A stretch of DNA of 64,000 nucleotides from Gammaproteobacteria bacterium (lineage in GTDB: Bacteria > Pseudomonadota > Gammaproteobacteria > Pseudomonadales > Cellvibrionaceae): positions 248,001 through 312,000 of the forward strand of contig SEBU01000006.1 of assembly GCA_004173475.1 (NCBI GenBank), read 5' to 3'. Positions 25,089 through 34,690 of the stretch are shown here, one piece after another. Position numbers and translations under genes: made by a program. The notes below the pieces were generated by a model. The model had not been told where the DNA came from. It ran no database searches and saw only the letters and a list, made by a program, of their open reading frames with translations. Every line of letters starts with the position of its first letter. The stretch's first letter is position 1.

Positions 25089-27071
25089 ATGAAACCTTTT
25101 TCAAAGCACTACCTTGCGGTAGCTATTGCCGCTGCCTGCCCCTTTGCTGTCGCCTCTGCCGACTCTATCGATATTGATGAGATTGTCGTAACTGCATCAC
25201 CGCTACTCAAAAATACTGAGTCTGTTAATAAGCCCGTCAATTTATTAAGTGGCGATAACTTAAAAAATGCCTCAGCGGCAACGCTTGGGGAGACTTTGAA
25301 TGGGCAGCTCGGCGTAAGCTCTGCCAGTTTTGGTCCTGGTGTTGGTTTACCAGTTATTCGTGGCCAAAGCGATAACCGCGTAAAAGTAATGCATGACAGC
25401 GTAGGTTCAATGGACGCTTCAGCGGCTAGTCCGGATCATGCCGTTACCCTTGAGCCTTTACTGGCGACAAAAATCGAAGTGCTGCGCGGCCCTGCGGCAC
25501 TGCGTTATGGAAGCGGCGCAATCGGAGGCGTGGTAAATGTTTTGGATAATCGCATTCCCAGTGAGCTGCCAACAAATTTCTCCGGAGGCGTGGAATTACG
25601 AAACGCCAGTGTTAACGATGAAACCGTGGGGGTAGCTAGTTTGAATGCAGCGGCGGGCAAAATTGCTGTCCACATCGACGGAGTAAAGCGCGATAGTAAT
25701 GATATGGAAATTCCTGGTTACGCCGAAAAAAATCCGGAAGATATCAATACCGCAACTAAAGGTTTTGTACGCAACACGGATGCACAATCCAAAAGTGGGA
25801 CCGTGGGAGCTTCTTATATTGACGGTGAAGATTTTATCGGTATCAGCATTAACACACTGGATAACAATTATGGCGTTCCACCGGATGGTGATGAATTGGT
25901 GCGCATCGACATGCATCAAACTCGCTACGATCTTAAAGGGGAGGTTAATAATCCGTTTAATAGTGTGCAAAAAATCTCTGCTCACCTTGGGCATGCGGAC
26001 TACGAACATACTGAAATTGAAGATGGAGAAGCGGGAACAAAATTTACGAATGACGCTTATGAAGGTCGTATTGAATTAATTCACAGCCCCATTGAATTGC
26101 TTAATCACGTTTGGAATGGTGCAGTGGGTTTGCAGGCGGCGCAAAGTACCTTTGCAGCCTTAGGTGAAGAAGCTTTTATTCCCAAGTCAGATATTAGTAG
26201 TTCAGGAATTTTTATTGTGGAAGAAACAAAACACAATAACTGGACCTATGAACTAGGTGCTCGCGCTGATTCACAAAAAATAACGCCAGTCACAGGCCCA
26301 TCACAAGGATCATCCATTCATCATGAAAGTATTAACTTGTCCGCTGCCACTACCTGGCATTTTACAGAAAATCAGCAATTCAGCGTGGGAATTGCACAAT
26401 CACAACGGGCACCTAGCCTGGAAGAATTGTTAGCCAATGGGCCTCATCCGGCAACCGGTAGTTATTTAAGGGGAAATCTAAACCTCGATGAAGAAACCAG
26501 TACCAATATCGAGCTGGGCTATCACTGGCATCATGATAACTTTCAGTTTTCCAATAATATTTTTTACAACCATATAAAAGATTTTATTTTCGCTGAAAAT
26601 TTAAATGAGATTATCGACGACCTCAATGCCTACGCATATACCCAAGCGAAAGTACGATTCAAAGGATTTGAAACCGAATTAAAAATTCCTCTCGCACGCG
26701 TTTGGAACTTGCGTTTATTTGCAGATCAAGTACGCGCCACGTTGGATGATGGTAGCGATCTGCCACGCATTACGCCTATGCGATTTGGCACCTCATTGGA
26801 TGTTGAGGTCAATCAATGGCGAGCAAACCTTAGTGCAACACATGCTGCAAAACAAAATCATCCGGGCGATAACGAAGACACAACTGATTCTTACAATCGA
26901 TTAGACGCCCGAGTAGATTACACGTTTAAACATGGATCGACCGATTACACACTGTTTTTGAAGGCTAACAATTTAACCAATGCAGAAATTCGCAACGCAT
27001 CATCTTATTTACGCGATATAGCACCGGAGGCAGGTAGAAATATCCAAGCAGGAGTTAGAGTAAATTTTTAA
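25089..27071 (+). CDS. TonB-dependent receptor, ZnuD-like (probable zinc receptor)
   Basis: This 660-residue outer-membrane receptor has a signal peptide (about residues 1-25), a TonB box (DEIVVTA, about 29-35) and a plug domain with VIRGQSDNRVKVMHDSVG, DASAASPDHAVTLEPL and IEVLRGPAALRYGSGAIGG. The ASPDHAV/LEPL and VNVLDNRIP segments resemble ZnuD of Neisseria. It ends in a beta-strand with terminal Phe (VRVNF), as barrels do. GGAG precedes ATG 25089. The upstream Zur-box-like site supports zinc as substrate; haem or another metal cannot be excluded. Confidence 0.82.
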   Translation: MKPFSKHYLAVAIAAACPFAVASADSIDIDEIVVTASPLLKNTESVNKPVNLLSGDNLKNASAATLGETLNGQLGVSSASFGPGVGLPVIRGQSDNRVKVMHDSVGSMDASAASPDHAVTLEPLLATKIEVLRGPAALRYGSGAIGGVVNVLDNRIPSELPTNFSGGVELRNASVNDETVGVASLNAAAGKIAVHIDGVKRDSNDMEIPGYAEKNPEDINTATKGFVRNTDAQSKSGTVGASYIDGEDFIGISINTLDNNYGVPPDGDELVRIDMHQTRYDLKGEVNNPFNSVQKISAHLGHADYEHTEIEDGEAGTKFTNDAYEGRIELIHSPIELLNHVWNGAVGLQAAQSTFAALGEEAFIPKSDISSSGIFIVEETKHNNWTYELGARADSQKITPVTGPSQGSSIHHESINLSAATTWHFTENQQFSVGIAQSQRAPSLEELLANGPHPATGSYLRGNLNLDEETSTNIELGYHWHHDNFQFSNNIFYNHIKDFIFAENLNEIIDDLNAYAYTQAKVRFKGFETELKIPLARVWNLRLFADQVRATLDDGSDLPRITPMRFGTSLDVEVNQWRANLSATHAAKQNHPGDNEDTTDSYNRLDARVDYTFKHGSTDYTLFLKANNLTNAEIRNASSYLRDIAPEAGRNIQAGVRVNF

Positions 27072-27073
27072 AC

Positions 27074-27103
27074 AAAAAAGCCGATGAGTTCATCGGCTTT
27101 TTT
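27074..27103. terminator. Bidirectional terminator between the receptor and the M48 protease gene
   Basis: A-rich AAAAAAGCCGATGA (27074-27087) pairs perfectly with TCATCGGCTTTTTT (27090-27103). It sits between two converging stops. Confidence 0.9.
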
Positions 27104-27122
27104 GTTTTACTTCACGCAAGAT

Positions 27123-28397
27123 TTATTGCAGTTTTTGTAATTTTGCTTTGGCGCGCTCGCCTGCTTCACCACCACCGGAAATGACGTGTTGATAATAAGC
27201 AGCAGCAGTGTTGCGATCACCTTTAGTAAGCGCAATATCACCCAACTCTTCGCTCGCCTCTTGCGTAGGAAGCAAGCGCTGACTCGCCACCAAATCGCGT
27301 TCAGCCAAGTTGCTGTTACCCAATTCTTTGTACGCCATACCGCGATAAATATAAGGACGGAAGAAATTCGGATTCGATGAAATGGATTTATCCAAAGCAG
27401 CAATCGCCTCCTTGTTTTTATCCTGTTGAAGCAGGAGTTGACCTTTTAACTCCCAAAAAAGATTTTCCCTGGGCTGCTGCTGAATGGAGCTATCCACCAG
27501 CGAGAGCGCTTTGTCGTATTGTTTGGCCTTTGCCGACTTCATCGCTTCCTGATAATTTTTATACGCATCTTTATCCTGTCTCAACTGACTCAGCGCGCGC
27601 TGAAAGGCTTCTTTGTTACGAGCTCCACCTTTGGGATACTTTGCTGCTTCCGCTTTGTTAGCAGTTACACGATCTTGAGATGCGGGATGGCTCGCAAACA
27701 AGCCTTCAATCCAGCCCTGCGCCTGGTTGTCTTTCATCCGTACAAACAATTCCTGCAACTCAACGGCGGCCTGCGGGTCGTAACCCGCTTTAACCATGTA
27801 TTTAATGCCGTACACATCAGCCTCAGATTCATGATCCCGAGAATATTTTGAATTCCAGGCAGTTGCGCCAACCGTAAGCGCACCAACCGTGAGACCACCG
27901 TATTCGGGTTTCTTGGTCGCCACCGCAACACCTGCCAGCAAAGCGCCTGCGCCAACCACCATTTGCTGGGACTTTGCGCTTGCGCCGTGACGCGCGGCAG
28001 CATGGACAATTTCATGACCCATAACAGCCGCCAGTTGCGCTTCATCCTCAAGCTGGATTAACAGGCCACGGTTAATGGCAAGCTTGCCGCCAGGCATTGC
28101 CCAGGCATTGGGCACATCATTGTTGAGCACCACAAATTCGTAAGGCAGGTTTGGAGAATCACTAACCGCCGCCAGCTTTTTGCTGACTTGTGCTACATAA
28201 ACAGTTAAGCCAGGATCGACTACATATTGACCGCCTTGAGATTGTTGGCTGGGTATGTAATTTTGTTTTCCCGTCTCTATATCTTGCGCGACAGAATCAA
28301 AAATTATTTCTTGCTTGCCTGTCACCGGGTTAACGGCGCAACCGACAAGGCTCGTTGCCAAAAATAGGCCGAGGGCTAGACGTATAAGGTGCTTCAT
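27123..28397 (-). CDS. M48 family metalloprotease lipoprotein with TPR repeats
   Basis: The 424-residue lipoprotein (LVGC, Cys20) has a peptidase domain with the zinc motif HEIVH at 128-132 and a later Glu in RDHESEAD as third ligand. It is followed by tetratricopeptide repeats over about 280-420. The layout matches BepA/YfgC-type periplasmic proteases that edit outer-membrane protein assembly. BepA itself is not lipidated, so a LoiP/BepA-like label is as far as I go. GGAGG lies 6 bases before ATG 28397. Confidence 0.88.
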   Translation of the reverse strand: MKHLIRLALGLFLATSLVGCAVNPVTGKQEIIFDSVAQDIETGKQNYIPSQQSQGGQYVVDPGLTVYVAQVSKKLAAVSDSPNLPYEFVVLNNDVPNAWAMPGGKLAINRGLLIQLEDEAQLAAVMGHEIVHAAARHGASAKSQQMVVGAGALLAGVAVATKKPEYGGLTVGALTVGATAWNSKYSRDHESEADVYGIKYMVKAGYDPQAAVELQELFVRMKDNQAQGWIEGLFASHPASQDRVTANKAEAAKYPKGGARNKEAFQRALSQLRQDKDAYKNYQEAMKSAKAKQYDKALSLVDSSIQQQPRENLFWELKGQLLLQQDKNKEAIAALDKSISSNPNFFRPYIYRGMAYKELGNSNLAERDLVASQRLLPTQEASEELGDIALTKGDRNTAAAYYQHVISGGGEAGERAKAKLQKLQ

Positions 28398-28525
28398 GGT
28401 TCCTCCAATATTGAGTACTTAACTCGGATATAATGCCACACATCCTTAACGAAACTAAGTTACCTGGCCGACCTAAATAAAACCCCAACCGATCCTTAAA
28501 AATAACTGCTTAACACGAGACAACG

Positions 28526-29008
28526 ATGAAAGCTCTGCAAGTGATTGAACTCTTTGCCGGATTAGGCGCAAATGGCAAACCTATTGTGGAAAAAATGCAT
28601 GTGCGCGAATTGGAATCCGGTCACTTACAACTGGTCAAATCCCCCGCTTTTGTTAAAGGATTGGCGAGTGGGGATGTTATTCGCTGCGACGTTCCCAACC
28701 AGGAATTTGAAATTGTGCAACGTAGCGGTAATTTAAGTATCCGCGTTTTTAGTCGTGAAGATATAGGTGCACTGGCCGATACTCTCACACCCGAAATCGA
28801 AAAACTGGGCGGCGACTTGGACGTAGAAACGCCGCGCATGCTTGTTTACTCTATTCATGTCAGCTGTGGTTTTTCAATTATTGAAGACCTGCTTAATCAA
28901 TCTACCGGAAAAGACGGCCAGAGCGCATGGATGTACGGTAACGTCTACGATCCTATCGACGGACAAACGCCTTTAAACTGGTGGCAGGATTTATTAAAAC
29001 CAGAATAA
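28526..29008 (+). CDS. DUF4265-like protein
   Basis: The 160-residue soluble protein has features resembling DUF4265: a strand-rich N-terminal region ending in the FVKGLASGDVIRC element and then a regulatory-like alpha/beta half (FSREDIGALADTLTPEIEKLGG, SIHVSCGFSIIEDLL). Function is unknown. It starts 128 bases from the divergent M48 gene and is followed by yaaA 27 bases on, probably in the same transcript. Confidence 0.6.
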   Translation: MKALQVIELFAGLGANGKPIVEKMHVRELESGHLQLVKSPAFVKGLASGDVIRCDVPNQEFEIVQRSGNLSIRVFSREDIGALADTLTPEIEKLGGDLDVETPRMLVYSIHVSCGFSIIEDLLNQSTGKDGQSAWMYGNVYDPIDGQTPLNWWQDLLKPE

Positions 29009-29035
29009 TTTTTCTCACTTACTGAATAATTAAGT

Positions 29036-29809
29036 ATGTTGCTACTGATTTCTCCTGCTAAAACGCTCGACTTTGACACGCCCGCACCAACAACGGAATT
29101 TACGCATGCGGATTTCCTTAAGCAATCCAAACAACTAATAGCTGAACTACGTGCACTCACTCCGCAGAATATTTCTGCGCTTATGAGTATCAGTGAAAAG
29201 CTGGGCGAATTAAATTACGAGCGTTTTGCAAAATGGAAAACGCCCTTCAAAACTACCAATTCAAAACAAGCACTTTTTGCTTTTAAGGGAGATGTGTATA
29301 CCGGAATGCAAGCAGAGACATTTTCTTTGGGAGACATTCAATTTGCACAACAGCACTTACGCATTTTGTCTGGCCTCTATGGTTTACTGCGGCCGCTGGA
29401 TTTAATGCAAGCTTACAGGCTGGAAATGGGAACTAGCTTTGCGAATTCGCGCGGCAAAAATTTGTACGAATTTTGGGGCGATACCATAACCAAAACATTG
29501 AACAAGCATCTGAAAGAAATTAATTCTTCGGTCGTAATTAATCTTGCTTCACACGAATATTTTAGTTCAGTTAAACCTAAATTATTGAATGCAAAAATCA
29601 TAACGCCTCTATTCAAAGATAAAAAAAATGAGCATTACAAGATCATCAGCTTTTTCGCGAAAAGAGCCCGCGGTATGATGAGTGCTTATATTATTAAGCA
29701 TCGACTTACAACGCCAGAAGCGATAAAAAACTTCAACATCGATGATTACAGATTTAATGCTGAGATGTCGGACGACACTGATTGGGTATTCACCCGAGAA
29801 GAAAGATAG
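29036..29809 (+). CDS. yaaA: Peroxide stress protein YaaA
   Basis: The 257-residue DUF328 protein starts with the signature LLLISPAKTLDFDTP. It contains LSGLYGLLRPLDLMQAYRLEMG and the RARGMMSAY region near the C terminus. In E. coli YaaA lowers free iron and limits DNA damage under hydrogen peroxide and is under OxyR; an oxyR gene is at 46799-47713 here, but I see no OxyR site to link them. Confidence 0.93.
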   Translation: MLLLISPAKTLDFDTPAPTTEFTHADFLKQSKQLIAELRALTPQNISALMSISEKLGELNYERFAKWKTPFKTTNSKQALFAFKGDVYTGMQAETFSLGDIQFAQQHLRILSGLYGLLRPLDLMQAYRLEMGTSFANSRGKNLYEFWGDTITKTLNKHLKEINSSVVINLASHEYFSSVKPKLLNAKIITPLFKDKKNEHYKIISFFAKRARGMMSAYIIKHRLTTPEAIKNFNIDDYRFNAEMSDDTDWVFTREER

Positions 29810-29997
29810 CCTCGCCCGGAATTTAATAGATCCCGACTGCTGACTTTATATTCCGCAAATAACAGCTAATCTTTGTTTATTAAAAAAATCGTTCTTAGAA
29901 GCCAGTTGCATTGCTGGCACAATAATCCTATTTTAGGCATCACTAAATTACTCGACCAAACGCAACACATCCTATAATAAATGGAAAAAAATAGACG

Positions 29998-30375
29998 ATG
30001 AGCAATGACTTTTTACTGCACGCGGTGGGAAGCATGAGCGAGGTGGCGCCTATATCCTACCGTCGTATTTTCAATGGCTACGGAATTTATCATCGTGGCG
30101 TGCAGTTCGCAATTATTGTAAATGACCGACTTTATTTTCGCGCCGACGAACATTCCCGCGATCTGTATATCGCTAAACGCATGAGCGCCTTTTTACCCGC
30201 AAGCGTTACAACAACAGAATCCAACTTCTTCCAATTGCCTGAGGACGTGCTTTCCCAACCTGCGGAATTAATATATTGGATGCGAATAGCCGTTGAAGCC
30301 GCTCAACACAATCATTCAATTGATAATCAGGAATCTGGCGTCGACATGCTTGTGCGCCACACAAAACTTCGTTAA
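29998..30375 (+). CDS. TfoX/Sxy N-terminal-domain protein
   Basis: The 125-residue protein holds only the TfoX N-terminal domain (RRIFNGYGIYHRGVQFAIIVNDRLYFRAD split by short gaps, LPEDVL, YWMRIAVEAA). Full-length Sxy/TfoX adds a C-terminal domain and drives competence genes; the single-domain form is widespread with unknown role. No clear Shine-Dalgarno sequence precedes ATG 29998. Confidence 0.82.
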   Translation: MSNDFLLHAVGSMSEVAPISYRRIFNGYGIYHRGVQFAIIVNDRLYFRADEHSRDLYIAKRMSAFLPASVTTTESNFFQLPEDVLSQPAELIYWMRIAVEAAQHNHSIDNQESGVDMLVRHTKLR

Positions 30376-30451
30376 AACTCCTCTCTGTCCATCACAAGCA
30401 ATTTCAGTAATTTGAGCTAGGCTGAAGAAATAAAACTCATGGATTCAGCTC

Positions 30452-31327
30452 ATGCCTCTAAAAGTTTTGGTTGCGGATGACGCGACCTTCATTCGCGACA
30501 TGATTAAAAAGCAATTACGTGACCGCATTCCTGGCATTGAGATCTTTGATGCTAATGATGGTGCGCGAGCATTGGCTTTATTTAAACAAAATGAAATAGA
30601 TATTATCTTGTCAGACTGGGAAATGCCGATTATGACGGGGGAGGAGCTACTTCGTAACGTCCGGGGAATTCCAGGAGGCGAAAAAACTCCATTTGTAATG
30701 ATCAGCAGCCGCGGGGACAGAGATCACATAGTGAAAGCTATTCACTCCGGAGTTTCAGATTATCTCAGCAAGCCTTTTACTGCTGAAGAACTGCTAAAAA
30801 AAGTTTACAAACAACTGAAAATAATTGGCAAATTACCTGCCGTCAGCGCACCACGTGCGGCTGCCCAAGGAATTGCGTCGGCATCCATAGACGTGCTTAC
30901 AGGAGGTGCGCGCCAAGCCGCGACAGCAAAATCACAAGCCAGTTCTAACGCAGCGCTGCTGTCGGGTTCAAGCGTAAATGGGACTACGTCATCGCATCCG
31001 ACCGCAGCTAAAACCACCTCCAAGGCGCAAGCGCAATTACGCTTTTCGGAGAATCGGATTTTTACTTGCCTCATTCGTGAAATATCTTTGCAAGTTATCA
31101 GCTGCAGCTTACATCGCACTGAAAATCTTCCGCGATTATTTGATCAAGCTGTTGTCGATATAGATATGGGTTCAGGAGTAGGCTTGGCAAGCTTGAATGG
31201 GTACGTTCATAGTCTCACGGCAGGTGAAAATAGAGCAGACTCTAACACTATAAAAGCGCTAATTCGTTTTGTTGATAACGATGCAGAAAAATTCGCGGTT
31301 CTATCAAAATTTATTGCCCAAATGTAA
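30452..31327 (+). CDS. Response regulator with CheY-like receiver and uncharacterised C-terminal domain
   Basis: The 291-residue protein has a receiver over residues 3-120 with the acidic pair Asp9/Asp10, phospho-acceptor Asp55, Ser85 or Ser86 and Lys107. An Ala/Ser/Thr-rich linker covers about 125-195. The C-terminal domain of about 95 residues (IFTCLIREISLQVISCSL, LFDQAVVDIDMGSGVGLASL, ADSNTIKALIRFVDND) does not match an output domain I know; it has some PilZ-like spacing but not the RxxxR/DxSxxG motifs. No kinase gene is adjacent. Confidence 0.8.
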   Translation: MPLKVLVADDATFIRDMIKKQLRDRIPGIEIFDANDGARALALFKQNEIDIILSDWEMPIMTGEELLRNVRGIPGGEKTPFVMISSRGDRDHIVKAIHSGVSDYLSKPFTAEELLKKVYKQLKIIGKLPAVSAPRAAAQGIASASIDVLTGGARQAATAKSQASSNAALLSGSSVNGTTSSHPTAAKTTSKAQAQLRFSENRIFTCLIREISLQVISCSLHRTENLPRLFDQAVVDIDMGSGVGLASLNGYVHSLTAGENRADSNTIKALIRFVDNDAEKFAVLSKFIAQM

Positions 31328-31608
31328 CGGCAGCATCTATCTAATAGCTTAGCTTTCGTTAAACAGTCACCCCACATACCGTCATTGTCACTAAAAGCGT
31401 CTTTCACATTCAAAACCCAATCCTTCTCGATAAATCGATACGACAAGTTTCATTACTAAAGTCATTATTACGCAATATAACCAGCTCGGCTCCCCCTATT
31501 TTAATTATGACTATGGCGGCTTGTGCCGCATTTTAATAACCTAGGTCGGCAAATGCGGCGCATCCATTTGCATTGCCAGTCATTTTTAACTTCTGTGAGG
31601 AATTTATT

Positions 31609-32100
31609 ATGCAATCATCTCGTGTACAGCTCGCCTATAACTCAAATGCTAGAATCAGCAGAATACCGACCAATTTTACTCAGCCAAAAACCTATCATCA
31701 AAAATTTGAAACTTCACTAAAGCATTCTAATGCGACTCAAAATGTTTATTTTTCTAATTTTTTTGAATGGCAAGGTTCTGCGAGAGAACGTTGGTTTTAC
31801 GAATGTATCTCTAAAGATATGCTTCAGGATCAAGGTGTATTTATTACCAAACAAGCGCACAACAACTTTATTCGCGAGGCCTTTCCCTTTCAAACGGTTC
31901 ACTGCGAACTCAACTCATTTGATATCCAAAAATGCTCTTTTTATTTGCTATTCCGCTTTTACATAGATGGCGAGTTGGCATCTTCAGGCTACCAGCAAAT
32001 TGTTTTCGCCAATAAGGAAAAGCGTATATCGAAACTTCCTGATGGGATCCTTAAAAAAATCAAAAGTTTTGAATGTGACTATGATAGATTAGCTGAGTAA
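31609..32100 (+). CDS. Hotdog-fold acyl thioesterase, enediyne-thioesterase-like
   Basis: The 163-residue protein has a non-conserved N-terminal 40 residues, then a single hotdog domain with NVYFSNFFEWQGSARE at 45-60. That motif (Asn, Tyr, Trp-Gln-Gly, Arg-Glu) is the signature of the CalE7/DynE7/SgcE10 thioesterases, which release beta-keto acyl chains from carrier proteins. No polyketide synthase is nearby. GAGGAA precedes ATG 31609. It is followed by a response regulator and sensor kinase, so it may make or remove a signal molecule (inference). Confidence 0.72.
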   Translation: MQSSRVQLAYNSNARISRIPTNFTQPKTYHQKFETSLKHSNATQNVYFSNFFEWQGSARERWFYECISKDMLQDQGVFITKQAHNNFIREAFPFQTVHCELNSFDIQKCSFYLLFRFYIDGELASSGYQQIVFANKEKRISKLPDGILKKIKSFECDYDRLAE

Positions 32101-32106
32101 ACATGA

Positions 32107-32136
32107 CGCAGGTGGTCAGCATCCGAACCACCTGCG
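32107..32136 (+). terminator. Hairpin after the thioesterase gene
   Basis: CGCAGGTGGT (32107-32116) pairs perfectly with ACCACCTGCG (32127-32136) around a 10-base loop, just past the stop. No T run follows, so factor-independent termination is uncertain. Confidence 0.5.
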
Positions 32137-32316
32137 CCTATATGTACTTGTTATAAGACCTGATGGAAATTGCTGTTTATTTCAGAAGTAGATTACAATT
32201 ATCTTTAGGTTTAAAATTTGAGCCAGTTGTTCTAAGATGAATTGGCATCAAAACATTATTCATATAAAAAATATAAAACTGTAATCAACCAAACTTTACA
32301 TTAATAGGATGTTAAG

Positions 32317-33291
32317 TTGAAATCCAAGATTCCACTCTGTTTTTATCCGACGCAAATCGTGTTTGTTGACGACAACGCTGATTTTTTAGCGACATTATCT
32401 ATGGCTTTTTCAAAGCAATTTAACCTAAAGTTATTTAGCGACACTGACTTAGCACTTAAGTATATAAACGATCATCAACACGATATTCATTTGGTGGAAA
32501 AAAATGAGAAACCAAAGCCGCAAGGCGAGTCCGAAGTTTGGGTAAAGCAAGTTCTTACGCGCCAAAATCTTAAGCGATTCGACGAGTTACGTATTAAAGA
32601 AATTTCAGTGTTAGTCGTAGATTATTCAATGCCGTCTATGAACGGAATTGAATTTTGTGAGAAGGTGAAAAATTCCTCTATCAAGAAAATTTTGTTGACA
32701 GGATACGCCACATCCACTGACGCAGTTAATGCGTTTAACAACAACACCATCCATTATTATTTGAAAAAGAATGACGAAAATATGCTTCAACAACTTGAAG
32801 CTACCATTCATCAATTGCAACACTCATATTTCAATGAACTATCGAGCAGTATAAAAGCTGAAGCTATAGATAGTGGAACACCTTTTTTTGCTGATCCGCA
32901 ATTAGCGAGATATTTTCAAACTACTTGCGAATCCTTAGGCGTTACGGAATATTATTATTTGACGAATCCTTCGCGTTTTGCGCTGCGCACCCACGCACAG
33001 GGAAAATTTCTTTGTGTGATTTATACCGAGGAAGATATAGCAGAACACTTACAAGTTCTCGATGAGGAAAACGCACCACAAGAATTACGCACCGCGCTAA
33101 AGTCGCGTGAGTTTATTCCCTATTTTCAGTCTACCGATGGTTTTTACGAACCTACGATTGTAAATCCAATGACTCAGATTTATCCCGCCACCCACATTCA
33201 GGGTCAAGTTAATTATTACTGCGCAATTATTGCCGACCAACCTGAAAATGCTTCTGCCACCGTAAAAACGCGCACAAGCTTATTCCATTAA
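32317..33291 (+). CDS. Unusual response regulator, receiver with insertion and unknown C-terminal half
   Basis: The 324-residue protein begins with a TTG codon (AGGA 9 bases upstream; the only nearby ATG is in a frame that stops). Receiver elements are Asp18/Asp19, phospho-acceptor Asp102 in VVDYSMPSMNG, Thr128 and Lys150, but about 45 extra residues (about 50-95) separate helix 1 from the strand carrying Asp102, so the receiver is stretched. Residues 160-324 have no DNA-binding or enzymatic motif I recognise. The gene converges with the sensor kinase at 33320-34690 across 28 bases; they are probably a pair. Confidence 0.8.
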   Translation: MKSKIPLCFYPTQIVFVDDNADFLATLSMAFSKQFNLKLFSDTDLALKYINDHQHDIHLVEKNEKPKPQGESEVWVKQVLTRQNLKRFDELRIKEISVLVVDYSMPSMNGIEFCEKVKNSSIKKILLTGYATSTDAVNAFNNNTIHYYLKKNDENMLQQLEATIHQLQHSYFNELSSSIKAEAIDSGTPFFADPQLARYFQTTCESLGVTEYYYLTNPSRFALRTHAQGKFLCVIYTEEDIAEHLQVLDEENAPQELRTALKSREFIPYFQSTDGFYEPTIVNPMTQIYPATHIQGQVNYYCAIIADQPENASATVKTRTSLFH

Positions 33292-33319
33292 AATACTGAA
33301 TTTATAGTGTTTTTCAGCA

Positions 33320-34690
33320 TTATTTAAAACTCAGGGTGAACAAAGTGTATTCACCCTGTTTTGACTCACAATCTATAACTCCTCCGAACGACTCCATTAC
33401 ATTGCGACAAAATGCCAAGCCAACACCGGAGTTTACACCACGATTCTTTGTGGTAAAAAATCGATCAAATATGTGCGGCAATACGTCGCTATGAATCCCT
33501 TCACCATCATCTAAAAATTCAACCCGGTTACCTTTTTCATCGGAAACAATAGTAATTTTTATACAACCCAAGTCGGCATTTTTTAATGCGTCAAGGGAGT
33601 TATTCATTAAATTAATCAAAACAAATATTAAGAATTCTTTTGACGCCAAAACAATAAAATCTGCCTTCACATCAACATAGACAATTTTTTTCAAATCACT
33701 TTTATAAGGAACACGGCTAACAGCAAGCTCAACGCATTCTTTCATCGAAAAATGTTGGAAATCTTTTTCGTTTAGATAATCAGCCGTCGTTAACGCCATC
33801 AGCATATCAATCGCATGATTAGCATTGATCACTTCTTTCTCAAGAATTCGCGCTGAGTCACTTAAATGCTCAAGGACATACTCGTCAATTTTGCCAGTAA
33901 TAATGCCGGCTTCTTTCGCACTTTTATAACCGAGAATTAATTCTGGCAGGTAGTCGTGCAGAACCTTGGCCTGAATTCTCAGCGTAGCCAAAGGCGTCCG
34001 CATCTCATGAGCTAAACTCGCTGCCATCATGCGAGAGTCATCCATGGCGTGATATTTGACAGTTGCTAGCGCAATCAATCCAAGCCCAACAGTAATAAAG
34101 ACTACTCCTGGCGGGTAAAAGTCCAGCCCATAGTTGCATAGATAATCTACAGCAGATAGAGAAAACAGCAGCAACGCAACATTACAATACTGCAGTTTTG
34201 TTTTCTCACCGGCTTGAACGATTTTTTGTTTTTGATACGAGATGTAAAGGCCATATATAACAACAGTTGTTGTTTGCAACACATGAAGAAAATGAAAAAG
34301 CCCTGCTTTAGGATAATAACCCCAAAAATAATGGTAGTGACCATTAATAACCAAATTGGTGGTGACATGCGTAGCGGCTAGGAACACTGAAAATATGTAG
34401 GAAATATAAACTTTTTTCTTTACGTCTTGCCGCCCCGTAATTTCAGCTAGAAAATGAAACAAACTTGTAGGTAGAAACAATATAAGAAGCCATCCCAAAT
34501 TAATGAGCATTTGGGCAAGTTTCTCATCTGTAATTTGAAACAGGATTGCCCACAAAAATTGCCAGAAAAATGTAGTAATGCATAAAATGAGAAATGCTGT
34601 CGTAACTCGATTAAGGCCTTTGGAGTTAACAACATAAACACCAAATGCTAAAAATAGCATTGCCACTATCGCGGGAAGTACGGAATACAT
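33320..34690 (-). CDS. Sensor histidine kinase with seven-transmembrane N terminus
   Basis: The 456-residue protein has seven hydrophobic segments (about residues 4-21, 32-51, 61-82, 94-113, 132-151, 170-186, 194-211), then an H-box SLAHEMRTPLATL with His228. The ATPase domain has N-box LINLMNNSLDAL, DDGEGI and GVGLAFCRN. The membrane part is like the 7TM regions of kinases that sense lipid-like signals (CqsS/LqsS type) and has no periplasmic sensor domain. There is no receiver fused. Its likely partner is the regulator at 32317-33291. Confidence 0.85.
   Translation of the reverse strand: MYSVLPAIVAMLFLAFGVYVVNSKGLNRVTTAFLILCITTFFWQFLWAILFQITDEKLAQMLINLGWLLILFLPTSLFHFLAEITGRQDVKKKVYISYIFSVFLAATHVTTNLVINGHYHYFWGYYPKAGLFHFLHVLQTTTVVIYGLYISYQKQKIVQAGEKTKLQYCNVALLLFSLSAVDYLCNYGLDFYPPGVVFITVGLGLIALATVKYHAMDDSRMMAASLAHEMRTPLATLRIQAKVLHDYLPELILGYKSAKEAGIITGKIDEYVLEHLSDSARILEKEVINANHAIDMLMALTTADYLNEKDFQHFSMKECVELAVSRVPYKSDLKKIVYVDVKADFIVLASKEFLIFVLINLMNNSLDALKNADLGCIKITIVSDEKGNRVEFLDDGEGIHSDVLPHIFDRFFTTKNRGVNSGVGLAFCRNVMESFGGVIDCESKQGEYTLFTLSFK

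Noticed and set aside
30978..31163. Short alternative-frame ORF inside the 30452 response regulator
   Set aside because: It lies in the Ser/Ala-rich linker in another frame and lacks a start site.
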